DNA of 64,000 nt, from the NCBI GenBank assembly GCA_023935145.1, contig CM043705.1:24599290-24663289 (forward strand), in the 5' to 3' direction. The notes beneath the pieces were generated by a model. That model was not told where the DNA came from and did no database searches. It saw nothing but the letters and a program-made list of their open reading frames with translations. Shown in pieces: positions 9,440 to 21,000 of the stretch (position 1 is its first letter; each line of letters starts with the position of its first letter). The position numbers and the translations under genes are program-made. The DNA comes from Bretschneidera sinensis. Taxonomy: Eukaryota > Streptophyta > Magnoliopsida > Brassicales > Akaniaceae.

Positions 9440-11813
9440 TATATTTCCTTTGCTTTTGAAACACTTTTAAACAAAAATATAAAAACAAAAAACCTGTGCA
9501 ACTCACAGGCTATCCAATAGTTATTTCATAGTCCCTTTCTCCAAAATTAAATGCATTTTTTTAGTACAGCTTCCATTTTTCTTTTTTCCCGTCATTTAAG
9601 AAAATGGTGAAATGAAAACTGTCGCACGTTATGTGATACTCAAACTTAACGATTATAATAGATGGATTGCTTTTAGGGCGTTTTTTTTCTTCTTCCAGAG
9701 AATGGAAAAAGGGGAGGACACTCTTTTCTTATTATGTGTTGAGGAATATGGTGGATTAGTAGTTAGTACTACGTTTTAAACTTCGAATATCTAAAGATTA
9801 TGCCTTTTAAGTTTTTAAGCCATCTTTTGGGTTGCAGGAGAGATTAGATTGTCCACCAACAGGGATGAACATCAACTCTGTTTGGAATGTTGTTTTGAAC
9901 ATCACCCAATTCAGTCAACTTACTACAATATAACATAAAATCAGTAATGTGCAAAAGCTGGTGAGAGATCGATCACATGGGTCACGCAATTAACTGTCTG
10001 AGGATGCAGAAATCAGGGTATGGGCCAACGTGAAGAAACGTTTGCATTAATTTCTACCCAACTCATCAATTGGTCAGAGATGCTTCTTTTATAGTTTAAA
10101 ATTTTTCAACTTTCCAACACAGCTCTTATTGCTCAACAAAATATAGTATCTTGGGTTTTTTTTTTTTTTTTTTCTGTGTTCAGAATTCATAATAAATGAA
10201 TTGTTAATAATATTTGAGAGCCATACGCTTGAAATCAATCATGCCAATAATTAGTGATCTCTAATTAGTTTAAATGCAAACGTTAAAATCTGTGAACCTA
10301 TGGACCTATCCCCTTAAGAGCAACGATGGATTTGGGGAAGTAATAAAGGTAAAGTAACATACAATGCTGATTCAAAGATTAAAGGAGTGAATAGCTGCTC
10401 ATTGTACTCATGCAGCCATCTAGTTTATTCACTGTTTGTTAGAACTTTTTTGTTTTTACTATAAATTACCGAGGCCAAGGCAAATGTTACATCTTCTGCA
10501 TGTACGCAGTCAATTGTCGTCTTTTATGTTTCACTAATTGATACAAAATTTAAATCTCATACACGGATTGGTAAAATGACTATTCACTCACTCAACTATC
10601 GACTTTTATGTATGAAGAAAATGGTTGAATGAATGTCGATGAGGTCTTGATATATTAGTCAAGGTTGAAGTCTTTGAACTATCTTTAAGTTTAAATTTTA
10701 ATTTGTGGGTTATTTGTTTGATTTATATATTCGTTGTTTTTAATAATAATGTGAGTTTATGGATAATATGATAGTATGAATTTTGATTGTAATCAAATCA
10801 ATCATTGTATTACTTCTATATTTTATCGCTTCAATAAAAAAAAAAATTTGTTGGATGAATACGATTGTTTCAGTATTTCATTTATTTATTTACTAAACGA
10901 AAAGGAACAACAAAAATTGATGCTTCGACGGAGACAAGGTTTAATTCTTAGTTGGGTTTAGAGTTGGGGTCTAGGAGGACTAGGATTGTATTCGACTATT
11001 ATTCTCCTAATACAATATGTATATCAAACATTTATTTTGGTTTATCTAAAATCATAACTAATATTTTAGTTTGTTTAAAATCATAACCATAAACAAAACC
11101 ATTTTTTTCGAAAACCCAATTTTTGGTTCGATTTGATTATCGAAAATTTTCAATTAACTAATAGTTAATAAAAAAAAAATCAGAACTTTACCAAATCAAG
11201 AATGTTATAATAATCAAAACATAGTATAATTTAAAATTTATTACACTATAATCTCATTCAATCCACGTTAATCAGTACGTATTAAAACTCTTAACATCAT
11301 TCAATATACATTTAAATACTTCAAAATAAATTATAAACTTTTAAATGGAAACTGAAAATATATAATCAAAACATTTAACAACCAAATGCACAACCAAACT
11401 CTTCTACTCCAAATTCTTCTCATAAATTATCAATATTCAAAATTGATTGGTCTAGAGTTGTTTGCGTTGAGAGTGAGGACTGAAAGGTAGTGGGGATTGT
11501 GGTTAGGTTAGGTAATGAAATTTTTTGTATTTATAGTATGAGTGTAATGGTTATGTGGTTAAGAGTGCATTGTATTTATTTGCACTCTTCAATAAATTAT
11601 TGTCATGTATACACTTATAATAATTATTTCTATATGTATACATATATTATATAATTTTAATTTGATTGGTTAAGTGGTTAGTTGACACGTTTAAAAAATC
11701 AATAACCATAAACCAAATCATTTTTTCGATAATGGTTCGATTGTAAGATGGTTTCAGTTCTGTAATGATTTTTGGTTATATTTATCCAGTCATATATAAT
11801 ATACTATATGATG
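7521..11813. other. Non-coding AT-rich interval
   Basis: No supported gene. It contains a poly-A run near 8940, a (TA)n tract at 9394-9444 and a poly-T run near 10157. ORFs of 60-99 codons here have no recognisable motif and AT-biased composition. A pair of about 40-bp direct repeats lies at 11079-11128 and 11695-11745 (ATAACCATAAACAAAACC and ATAACCATAAACCAAATC types). This is probably host intergenic DNA, possibly with old unrecognised elements. Confidence 0.6.
9394..9444. repeat. (TA)n microsatellite
   Basis: About 50 bp of alternating TA interrupted by a single G. Confidence 0.95.
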
Positions 11814-11818
11814 ATTAC
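11814..11818. other. Target-site duplication ATTAC, left copy
   Basis: ATTAC immediately precedes the 5' LTR and recurs at 32223-32227 directly after the 3' LTR. Confidence 0.85.
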
Positions 11819-12467
11819 TGATGCAGCCAACAAATAAACCAAATAACAAGACAACACGTGGACATCCCCATGTCCAAAAGCAAGACGACACATGGACATC
11901 TCTATGTCCAATAGCAATACGACATGCGGACAGCCCTAGGTCCAATAACGAGACAGCACATTATGTCCAATAGCAAGACGACACGCAGACAGTCCTAAGT
12001 CCAATAACAAGACGACACATGGGCATTCTCATGTCCAGTAGCCAGATGACACGTAGACAGAACAATTGACAACCCATTACCACACCCAAACTCTCCTGCT
12101 CATACCTATAAGCGTGATCACAAGGATAACGCCCATCTCCAAACAGACGATAAGGTCTTCCGGTGCGGAAGTGGGATCTCTAGGATTGCCCCATCTCTAC
12201 CACTTAGGCGACTTCACCTATCAATCGTTATAAAAGGTCCAAGGTATGCAAGCATAATTCGACTCTGATTTTTACTCATTCACTGCAAACACTAGGCATC
12301 ATTCATCTTCTCCATTTTTCTAAAACACTAAACTGATAAGAGCGCCAGAGTGTCCTTGGAGGCATCACCCCCCTCTACTCCGGCAACCCTCTAGTTCACC
12401 CATTTCTTTCTGTGCAGGACATTGAAGTATCAAACTCCAACTCAACAACACATTTTCGACATCAACA
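11819..12467 (+). repeat. 5' LTR of Tat element 1
   Basis: 649 bp, TG...CA ends (TGATGCAGCC to ATCAACA). Matches 31782-32222. U3 holds several roughly 40-bp imperfect tandem units (CCAATAGCAAGACGACAC type), most of which are absent from the 3' LTR. TATA box TATAAAAG at 12229-12236. Confidence 0.92.
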
Positions 12468-12486
12468 GATTGGCACCGTCAGTGGG
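12468..12486 (+). other. Primer-binding site of Tat element 1
   Basis: GATTGGCACCGTCAGTGGG directly follows the 5' LTR end. Its position identifies it as the tRNA primer site, but the tRNA is not assigned here. Confidence 0.8.
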
Positions 12487-12546
12487 AAACCACCATCTCT
12501 CGCTAACAGTAAAAGCGAAGAAGTCTATAGAACTCATTTGTTGTCA

Positions 12547-12870
12547 TGCCACCCAAAAACACCACAAGGAATGCTGTCAAAGGAGTTACCGGGGCCAGCA
12601 CCGCACATACATAAAATAGCACCTATAGCCAACGGTCCAGGTCAAGACTCCCCACTATGTCCGAACGAAGGTCCTCCGGCAGACCCACAACCCCTTCCCA
12701 GGACCCAACACCCCCACTACACAGAAATCGACCCACCGAAAACACATCCCATTATGCCTATGCTCTAAGCACAATTCATGGAACTCTCGCGTCTAGTGAT
12801 CGAACTCGCCGTCGAGGTCCGCATAGGAGCGCGCCGGCCCTCCCCCACACTTTCTCGACCAAACCCTAGA
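12547..12870 (+). pseudogene. GAG of Tat element 1, N-terminal part
   Basis: The start ATG at 12547 gives MPPKNTTRNAVKGVTG, similar to the MPLKNPAKN start of the other Tat gag at 6904. The frame soon meets a stop (TAG near 12619) and continues in other frames to about 12870, where homology is cut by an inserted Athila-like sequence. The gag core resumes at about 17440. This is a low-information N-terminal region, recognised mainly by position after the primer-binding site and leader. Confidence 0.65.
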
Positions 12871-14231
12871 TGCATGAACCCTGCTAGTCATGGACTCTTG
12901 ATTACACCCAAAGAGTAACGCGGTAGTTGTAGCACAGCTTTGGGGTGTCGATTCCACAGGGAAACAAGCTAACTACAAGAGAATATGTAAACCTAAACAC
13001 GAACAATAAAATCGAGTGAGAAGAGAAGTTTTAATAATGAAGTAATTGAGAGCAAAATATGTAATAAATCGAGAATAATAATAGAGTAACAACAAGGTTC
13101 CGGGAGTCCTTCCTAGACTTGTTGCCTTATTCTAATCTTAATTCAGTTGTTCTTATCTCGATAGCAAGTTTCACATCCCAAACAAGCAATCAGTGGTTAT
13201 TCAATTAAAGCTCATATACAAACCCTAATGTAATTGATATAACTTACTCTTCTTTATCGATTAAACACACATGGCCTATACTATAGAGTTATCAAGAAAC
13301 GACAATATTGCAGTAATGGACAACCCTAAAGAATAAGTCTACCGGACTAAATCACATCCAAACAAACTTGACATGAGAAAAACATGACTAAACTTGTATC
13401 AAGGAGAAAGATATAATAACCAGATTGAAAGGAAATCTTCTAATTACATTAAACAATAAGTCGTAACAATGTTTGACAATAAATCCTAATTACAACTGAA
13501 CTAATAAAGGAATTAAAGAACAACTACACCTAGGGATTCATCCCTTCACCTTGCTTGGAGATTAGTTCGCCATTGAACTCATGGCTGTACACTTTGATGG
13601 AGGAGAATGAGGCTGTTTCTTTGAGTTTTCCAGACCTTGATTCCCGTCCTTTCTTCAACCTTAAGTGACCTATTTATAGTACAAGGGTTCAAGGGTATTT
13701 GTGGGCTCAAAATTGTCACTTAGAGATCCTAATTAGGTCAGGAGACCGTGTGCGTGCCGCACCTCTCCCTTCTGGGCGCTGCAGCGCTCACCTTTGGTCC
13801 GAGAGTGTGCTTTGCTGGAGGGTGCGGTGCTGCTCTAGCCACGCCGTGGTGCACGATAGTGTGGTGCTGGAGGGTGTGGCGCTGCTCTTGCCACGCAGCA
13901 GTGCACACTGTTGCTCCAGCTTCTTCAAATGCTGAAACCACTCCTTTTGCTCTTGGCATGCATTGGCTCTTGGCTTTTGAATGTTTTTCATCATTTTGTT
14001 TCTTCGTAACCACTCTTCCACTCCGATATGTATCAAAGCTTCATGGTTTAAGCGATGATATCTTTTCCATCTTTTTTTTGGACTCAAGGTACCTGAAAAT
14101 GCACCGAATTAAGTCAATGATTCAAGAATATCACTTTAAAGTTATTAACATATAAAATGCAATTAAGACGAGATCAACCCTAAAATGCCAACAATTAAGC
14201 ACTGTTAAGATGTATTTTATGGCTCTCATCA
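12871..14231 (-). repeat. 3' LTR of the nested Athila-like remnant
   Basis: On the minus strand it starts TGATGAGAGCC at 14231, directly after a purine tract, and ends near 12871 with ...TTCATGCA (about 1.36 kb). A TATA-like ACTATAAATAGG lies on the minus strand near 13671-13682. The terminal segment (CCCTGTGGAATCGACACC on the minus strand) resembles the LTR 3' part of the Athila-like elements at 25564 and 45772. A GC-rich patch at 13740-13925 is part of U3. Confidence 0.75.
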
Positions 14232-14243
14232 CAACCCCCAACT
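14232..14243 (-). other. Polypurine tract of the Athila-like remnant
   Basis: The minus strand reads AGTTGGGGGTTG immediately before the LTR start TGATGAGAG. Confidence 0.8.
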
Positions 14244-15930
14244 AGCTTGTTGCTAGTCCCTAGCAATTCAAACGAAAATGAGAAATGAATTCTATGGTAG
14301 GAATCAAAAGAAAGTGAAGCAATGCTAGTGTTAAACAAGGAGCAATTCACATTTTTGTCTCAGAAATTGCACATAGAATCATTAAATATCACTTAAGTCC
14401 AAAAGTAATCCAAGCATTAATCTTAAAATCGTTATCGACTCTTATCATCCGTCTTACAACAATCCATTAATCCGAACACCCGGATGATTTTATCCATAAC
14501 ATTCATGAATACAAGTCTTGGCCTCTAAAAATTAATTTGTGTGACATCAATCACAAAAACAAGCTTCATAGGCTTACTTTTCAAATCATTTTTCACTATT
14601 GTAGAAAAATCACACTACATTGGATCAATAGGTCTTTAATAAGCTTGTAATGTTAGGCTAAGGTAAAGGTTAAGGAAGAATGGGAAGGATTTGCAAGTAA
14701 AATAACTCAGTCTCTTAGCTTTAAGCCCAGCCATTTTTAAGCACTGGATAACCTTACTTCAACATCCAACTCTTTCAACCATTTTTTATAAGAGCATATC
14801 TCTTGATAATTCACCACTTTTCTTTTCTTTTTCTTCTTTCTTTGCCATGCTTCAATTTTTTTTTCTTTTCTATTTTTGGTAAATACCCATTCACCTCCTT
14901 TTTTATTTTCTTTTTCTTTTCTTTTCCACAACCCCCAACTTATCTTCTTTAATATACTTGGGTTATGGTTTTTCATATTTTCATCCTTACTTCTTTTAAG
15001 TGCTTCTCAAAAAATGTGTATAACTAAGTTCTTTTTAAGAGAAGGGTAAGGATAAAATATTTTTAGGCTCATAAGGGTGAGTAAATGGGTTTTTGAAAGA
15101 AACATGGCTCAAATTATTTTTCAAGAAAAAGGCTCAAATAGGTGACTAGTGATAGATATAGCAATGGTAAGTTTAAAAGGCTCAAACGGTTCAAAAATGG
15201 TCTATATCATACCCTAAGTAGTGTGCATTCTAGGAATTCGCCTCAAGTGATTATCAAATAAGTTCTAGAGCTTGTCGAGACCGCAAAAGTATTCACAAGG
15301 CAATCACACATAAAACTTCTCTAAATCCTTTAGATTAATCATACAATCTTACCACAAACTAGAATCTCTAACCAAATCAAGATTGACACTTAAATTATTC
15401 TCAAACCAAAACAAAATTTAACTACTTCTAAATGCTATATGTTATCTCAATTAAGCTTATATCATTGACATGTGAATTACATCCAAGGCAAACACAAAGC
15501 ATGCTTAAAACAAAAGGTAAGGGAAGGTAACACCAAGCAATTTAATGAAAAAGAAATACGTTTCCTCCACCCCCAACTTAAAAATAGCATTGTCCTCAAT
15601 GTTAAAGAGAAAGTAAAGGAAGCTCCATTTGTAAGCACGAGTGCACAGGTGCTGAAGATTGTGCACCACCAGGTGAATTGCATGCCATTCCTCTTGCTGA
15701 AATTCTGATCTACAACATAAAACAAGACAACAAAAAGAAAGCAACTGCGGTGTACCTTTAAGATTCCCACTATATGTTAGGTTAGCATATAAAATGGAGA
15801 AAAATAACTATAAATGGAAAAATAAAAGACGAAAAAGAAAATAAGGAAAAGGAAAAACATAATATATGGTGGGATAGTGAGGTGATAATAAAACAAGACA
15901 AAAATAGGCAAAAAAAGATAGAACCCAAAA
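14244..15930 (-). other. 3' untranslated region of the Athila-like remnant
   Basis: No coding homology recognised. AT-rich with polypyrimidine runs near 14810-14930. A short stretch near 15570-15610 (minus AAGTTGGGGGTGGAGG) resembles a second purine tract, as is common in Athila 3' regions. Confidence 0.55.
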
Positions 15931-17096
15931 CTAATCTTCTAAGTCCTCATCTTCTTCTTCATTCCCTTTATTCTCTTCACCTTCCTCGGAAGGTGGATCA
16001 AAAGATAAACCCGGATAGGGTGGCATAGTAGGAAATTTATCCATATTACAACCAGTAGTGGCGGCAAGGTGTTGGTACATCTAACCAAAAGAAGAGTAGA
16101 CCCTCGCTTGATAATCGACTTACCGAGCCAAGAATCGGTCTTGCCTAGCCAGCATTCAGTCTTGACGATCTATCCTATCAAGCAACAGTTTCTAATGTTC
16201 ATCAAAATGACTCTCTAAACACTCAAGGTGCTCAGTAACAGTGAAATGCTGAGAGGGGGGAGGGGGGTAGCAATTACTGCTCCCTCTCCCAGAATTGGCG
16301 GCCTGGATGCTCTAATCTGAGTTGGCATGGCATCATCGATGGGTTTCTTGGGTTGCTGGGCCTCTTCATTAGGACTGTAAGGGACTCCAACTTGGACGCA
16401 AAATTGAGTGATTAATGAAGGAAAGTATAGTCCGAGCCTTTGTCACATAGTGTGCATGATAGAAGTAAAAATGACTTGGCCCACATCGATAGTCATTCCC
16501 ATCAAAATTGCATAAATTAAAACAGCTCTTTCAATAGTTAGGTCATTGTAGTGCAGAGCAGGCATCATCCGCTGACATACAAAATATTGCCAAGCCCTAG
16601 CAGTTACATTCAGAGAAAGACCGGGCAAGGTTACAGGGGTATCCCCGTCATTTTCCATGTAGTACCCAGAATACAGAGAGTATTGCAAATCTCTTCAAAA
16701 TCAATATTAGATGCATATGCACTATACTCACTGTTTTCTATATCAGGTAACCCATAGACTATTTATAGATGTGCTGCTAAAAGATACTGTTTTGCCTCTC
16801 ACCCTCACTTTATTATTCCTATGCTCGTCTGCATTAGCGTAAAATTCTCTAACCATATTTGGAAGGGAATGAGATGGGGGTCTTGTAAATGTACCCCAAT
16901 TCCTATCAGTAATCATTTTAAACAAAGATGGGTTTCCCTTCTCTGTGATGTTGAATCCTCTCTCTGGAATGAGTTTTCTAGTTTGCATCATCCGAATATA
17001 TCTCTCACTTGCCTCAAAACTAACAAATTTGGTCTCATTATACTCTTGTTGTTGTTTTTCCCTAGGTCTCTTGGTCTTAGGTGCCATGGATATCAA
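15931..17096 (-). pseudogene. Putative plant transposon protein (Transposase_32-like) ORF
   Basis: Two open blocks on the minus strand form one broken gene. The N-terminal block (17096-16743) opens MISMAPKTKRPREKQQQEYN and contains ITDRNWGTFTRPP, VREFYANADEH and VRVRGKTVSFSS. The middle block (16688-16443) has ARAWQYFVCQRMMPALHYND and GMTIDVGQVIFTSI. These match the pattern I know from the plant Transposase_32 domain: VREFYAN, VxVRGKxVxFS, then W-F-xxLxPxxH. Beyond a stop at 16440 homology continues with several stops to an acidic tail (EEGEENKGNEEEDEDLED), ending with TAG at 15931-15933. The function of this protein is unknown. It sits between pol and the 3' LTR in Athila-like elements, the place where env-like or accessory ORFs occur. 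Confidence 0.75.
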
Positions 17097-17402
17097 ATAT
17101 ATAGAACAATAGATTTAAAGCAAAATTTAACCACCAAATAGCACAAGTGAATAATAAAAGGGAAGAAATTAGGCTTACTTGATGTCCAAAGTTTGAGAGA
17201 AAGAAGACTAACCACCAACTTGAAGTGTTCTTGATGAATCCAAAATCTTCTTAGAACCAAACTTGTGAGAGAGATTTCTAGCAAAATCTGTAAAAGTAGT
17301 GAGCAATTTAGCAATAGATGATGGGAGAAACAAGAAATTTTAAAGAAAAAGAAAGTGGGTATATGAGGTTTGTGAGAGAGGAAGAGAGAGAGTAAAATGG
17401 GG

Positions 17403-17439
17403 CTGCTGTGTTTTGTTCAAGTTGAAATGAACACAGCAG
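17403..17439. repeat. Short inverted repeat at the edge of the nested remnant
   Basis: CTGCTGTGTT at 17403-17412 and AACACAGCAG at 17430-17439 form a 10-bp stem with a 17-nt loop, just before the host gag sequence resumes. Confidence 0.8.
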
Positions 17440-17440
17440 A

Positions 17441-18500
17441 GTCATCACCACCTCACATCGTCAAACCAAAGGGAGCCTCTCCTCTAGGAACAACCTAGAG
17501 TCTAGACCACAGTGCCTTGGACGAGCTCAATGTCTAAGACCCGCCTTTTACTCGAGAGGTCCTCGAAGCTCCGCTCCCATTGAACTTTCGAATGCCCTAA
17601 ATCAAACCTTATGATGGTTCGACGGACCCTTGGATCATCTCCAACACTGTAAGACTACCATAACGCTGCATTGACACTCTGAACGCATAATGTACTGAGT
17701 GTTCCCCTTGACGCTTGAGAAGGCAACAGGAACATGGTACTCTTGTTTGAAACTAGGGAGCATTGGAAAATTCAAAGAGCTGAGCTATGCTTTCACGTCC
17801 CACTTTCTCAGCAGTAAAGGACCTAAGAATACCTCGAAGTCCCTATTCAACATCATCCAACTCTAGAAAGAGAGACTCCGGGCTTCAAGGTTCGATGCTG
17901 CTGCTTAGGAGATCTCAGACTTCAGCGTTTAAAAACAGGCTAAAGTCCAAAATCTTTAGCTTCAAGCTCACTAGGCGACCCCACAGCGACATGAGCAAAA
18001 TTTTGGCCCGAGCCAAGAAAAATATGCTGGTGAAAGATGATCAAGCCTTCCGAAAAGAACGAGAAGGGGATGCAGAGAAGAAGAGGGGAGGCCTTGTCAG
18101 TGCTCAACACAAACCAACCAAGTGACCTTTCCATTAAAATAGGCACAGGGCTCCCAGTCGTTTCGAGAGTTTTACTCCTCTCAGTGCATCTAGGACCAAC
18201 ATCTTGATACAACTCCAAGACAGGGCAATCCTCCAGTGGCATCTGAGGCTGTTGTACCTCAACGGGGATCAAAGCAAGTGGTGCTACTTCCACAAAAACC
18301 ATGGGCATGACACCGAGGACTGCTTGGCCCTGAAACATCAAATAGAAGCCCTTATCAACAAGGGACAATTGAAAGAATTCACCAGACCACGACAAGAGAG
18401 AATGCTCGAACGGCCTCGAAGAAGTCCCGAACATCCGCCCAGTCGCAACCGAACACACCAAACCCTTCGGAGAAGTCCGAGGCCAAATTGGGAAGGGCCC
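17441..18500 (+). pseudogene. GAG of Tat element 1, core and zinc knuckle
   Basis: The retrotransposon-gag core is readable across stops and frame changes: PPFTREVLEAPLPLNFRMP near 17540-17600, then YDGSTDPLDHL, FPLTLEKATGTWY and TSHFLSSKGPKN to about 17830. After frameshifts the zinc knuckle appears as CYFHKNHGHDTEDC (18282-18323; C-x2-H-x4-H-x4-C), followed by LKHQIEALINKGQLKEF, typical of Tat gags. An arginine- and proline-rich tail leads into protease. The N-terminal part lies at 12547-12870 across the nested insertion. Gag would bind and package element RNA. Confidence 0.85.
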
Positions 18501-18516
18501 AACCAGAGGGGCTCGG

Positions 18517-19350
18517 ATGCCACCGCCACCAAGATCATCAAACACAATCTGTGGAGGCCCTGCAGTCAAGGGCCCTTCAGGACAGAACGAAAAGGCCTAC
18601 ACCCGGTCTATAGCTTCAGTTAGCGGTCCCCACAAGTATAGAAAAATGGACCAAGCAATCTCCTTCACGGACGAAGATCTAAAGGGAGTCCAGACCCCAC
18701 ATGACGATGCTATGGTAGTCTCTCTTCTTATGGCCAACCACGATGTCAGACATATTTTGGTCAACAACGGAAGCTCAATCGACATCCGGTTCTATGATGC
18801 ATTCTGACAGATACAGTTGGAAGATGCCTAACTAGAACCGGTCTCCACTCTACTTTACGGGTTCTTATGAGGCCTGGTGTTCACCAAAGGCAACATAATC
18901 CTCCCAGTCACAATAGGGACAGCCTCGCAAACAACTATTATACAGATTGTTTTCCTAATGGTTAAGAAACCATCATCCTATAACATGATTCTCGGTAAAA
19001 CCACCATCAACAAACTCAAAGCAGTCGTATCCACGTAGTACTTAAAAATAAAGTTCCCTACGAAAGACGGGGTGGGTGAAGTCAGGGGAAACTAGCAAAT
19101 CTCTAGATCCTACTATCTAAATGCCGTGAGGGAAGGAAAAAGAATAGAGGCCCTCCTTCTCGAGGTGGAAAACTTCAGGGACGAAGAGAAGACTCCGAGG
19201 GGCCAGCCTATAGAAGAATTGACCACTGTCCCCCTCGATGAAGATACCTTCCGAATAGTTCAAATTGGCTCCAACCTCCCCAAAGACCCCGAAAAATCCT
19301 TGCTCGCCCTTCTTCAAAAGAGTCAGGATCTCTTCGCCTGGTCGGCCTTA
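18517..19350 (+). pseudogene. Aspartic protease region of Tat element 1
   Basis: The frame reads ISFTDEDLKGVQTPHDDAMV, then VRHILVNNGSSIDIRFYDAF. Tat proteases normally have VDNGSS or VDTGSS at the active site. Here the catalytic D is N (18763-18765, one G-to-A change from GAC). The frame stops after DAF near 18805. Downstream homology (MVKKPSSYNMILGK near 18960-18995, then LNAVREGKRIEALLLEVE) continues in another frame to 19350. It would process the Gag-Pol polyprotein. It is clearly dead. Confidence 0.82.
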
Positions 19351-19379
19351 TAGATGTCGGGAATCAGCCCAGAAAAAGA

Positions 19380-20640
19380 GGTCGTTCGCTCCCGAGCAGT
19401 AAGCCGCTATCAAAGTTGAAGTGGACAAGCTACTCGTGGTGAATTTCGTCTGAGAAACAGACTACTCAGACTGGGTGTCTAACATGGTGATGGTCAAGAA
19501 AGCCAATGAAAAGTGGAGAATCTGCATCGATTTCACAAACCTGAACAAAGCTTGTCCGAATGATAGTTTCCCGCTGCCACGAAACAATCAGCTCATCGAT
19601 GAAACGTCAGGGCACAAGTTTTTAACCTTCATGGATGCCTACTCTAGTTACAATCAGATCCTCATACACAAGTCCGAATAAGAGAAAATGGCCTTCATTA
19701 TCGGTTAAAGATTGTACTGTTACAAGGTCATGCCTTTTGACCTTAAAAACACTTGGGTAACTTATTAGAGGTTAGTAAATAAGATTTTTCATTGGAAGAT
19801 CAGAAGGAATATGGAAGTCTACGTGGATAACATGTTCGTAAAAAGTGTCAAAGCCGAAGACCACGAAGCCAATTTGGAGGAAGCATTCGAAGTACTTCGA
19901 CGTCATCGAATGAAACTGAACCTTGTGAAGTGTGCTTTTAGAGTCACTGGGGGAAGTTCCTCTACTTCATGGTAATCCAAAGGGGCATAGAGGCCAACTC
20001 AGAAAAAATTGATGCTATCATCAATATAAACCCTCCTCGAAAAATAAGAGAAATCCAATGGTTGACAGGACAAGTAGCTGCTCTGAGTCGATTCATGTCA
20101 AAATCTGTGGAAAAGTGCCTCCCCTTCTTCAAAGCCATCAAAAAAATGAAGGACTTCATCTGGACCGAAGACTGGCAGAAGGCGTTCGATGAGCTGAAAG
20201 AATATTTGAGCTCACCCCCTCTCCTAACCAAACACGATACCAACGAAGAACTCTTCTTATACCTATCAACCGGATAGGAAGTAGTGGCCTTTGTCCTAAT
20301 CCGAGAGGAAGTTAGTGTCTAGAAACCCATGTACTAAGTGAGCAAGATCCGCCATGATGCGGAAACACGGTATCTCCCTGTGGAAAAAATGGCGTATGCC
20401 CTCCAAATCACTGCCCGAAAACTCGTACCGTACTTTCAAGGGCACACCATCGTCCTCTTAATGGATCAACCACTAAGACAAGTACTCCACAAACCAAATA
20501 TCTCCGAGAGGATGGTCATGTGGTCCATAGAGCTCGGTGAGTTCGACATCGGATATCATCCCCGTAAAGCCATCAAGGTTCAGGCCCTCACAGATTTTAT
20601 TGTGGAAACAGCACTCCAAGGCAAAATAGATTCTAACTTG
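19380..20640 (+). pseudogene. Reverse transcriptase of Tat element 1
   Basis: Motifs in order: MVKKANEKWRICIDFTNLNK (19490-19550), CPNDSFPLP, FMDAYSSYNQI (19630-19665), KVMPFDLKN (19726-19750) and VYVDNMFVKS (19816-19848). The catalytic YVDD is YVDN. Connection-region text follows: WLTGQVAALSRFMSKS (20059-20106) and PFFKAIKKMKDF, then YLPVEKMAYALQITARKL and VLHKPNISERMVMW. In-frame stops at positions such as 19679 and 20275 split it into short open pieces. RT copies element RNA into DNA in the particle. Confidence 0.88.
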
Positions 20641-21000
20641 GACCTCGATGTGGCCGAACCAGTTTCACGGTGGACCCTCTATGTTGACGGTTCCTCTAAC
20701 AGCACCAAAAGCGGTGCCGGGCTCATCGGTGCCTCCAACAACAAAGCAGAGTACGAGGCATTGTTTGCTGGAATGAAGTTAGCCAAAGCAATGTCCGTCG
20801 ATGCCCTGGACGCATATAGCAACTCATAGCTAGTAGTGAACCAGATCAATGGAGAATTCGAAGCCCAAGGAGAGAAGATCACCCGTTACCTAGAAAAGGC
20901 CAGAGAACTCGCCACTAAGTTCAAAGTATTTCAGAAAAACCAGGTCCCATGGGCAGAAAATTTAAAGTCTAATTCCCTAGCTCGACTCGCCTCCTCCTGT
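20641..21000 (+). pseudogene. RNase H of Tat element 1
   Basis: VSRWTLYVDGSSNSTKSGAG starts the domain near 20660 and is followed almost at once by NNKAEYEALFAGMKLAKAM. In relatives about 20-25 residues (a LxSPEG...ALRFxFPA-type stretch) separate the two blocks, so a piece is deleted. The acidic D and E motifs are otherwise visible. It stops at 20827 (TAG). Homology (LVVNQINGEFEAQGEKITRY) continues to about 20960. Confidence 0.82.

Larger units (their letters stand above)
12871..17440 (-). mobile_element. 5'-truncated Athila-like retrotransposon nested in gag
   Basis: A minus-strand remnant consists of a Transposase_32-type ORF (17096-15931), a 3' untranslated region, a polypurine tract (14232-14243) and one LTR (14231-12871). 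There is no 5' LTR, primer-binding site, gag or pol. It interrupts the gag of Tat element 1, whose sequence resumes to the right. The right boundary is approximate. Confidence 0.72.

Noticed and set aside
9394..9444. (TA)n tract as a promoter TATA box
   Set aside because: A simple repeat with no gene downstream.
13738..14155. Four overlapping ORFs of 78-135 codons on both strands
   Set aside because: They are in the GC-rich U3 part of an LTR and give low-complexity H/S/C-rich text.
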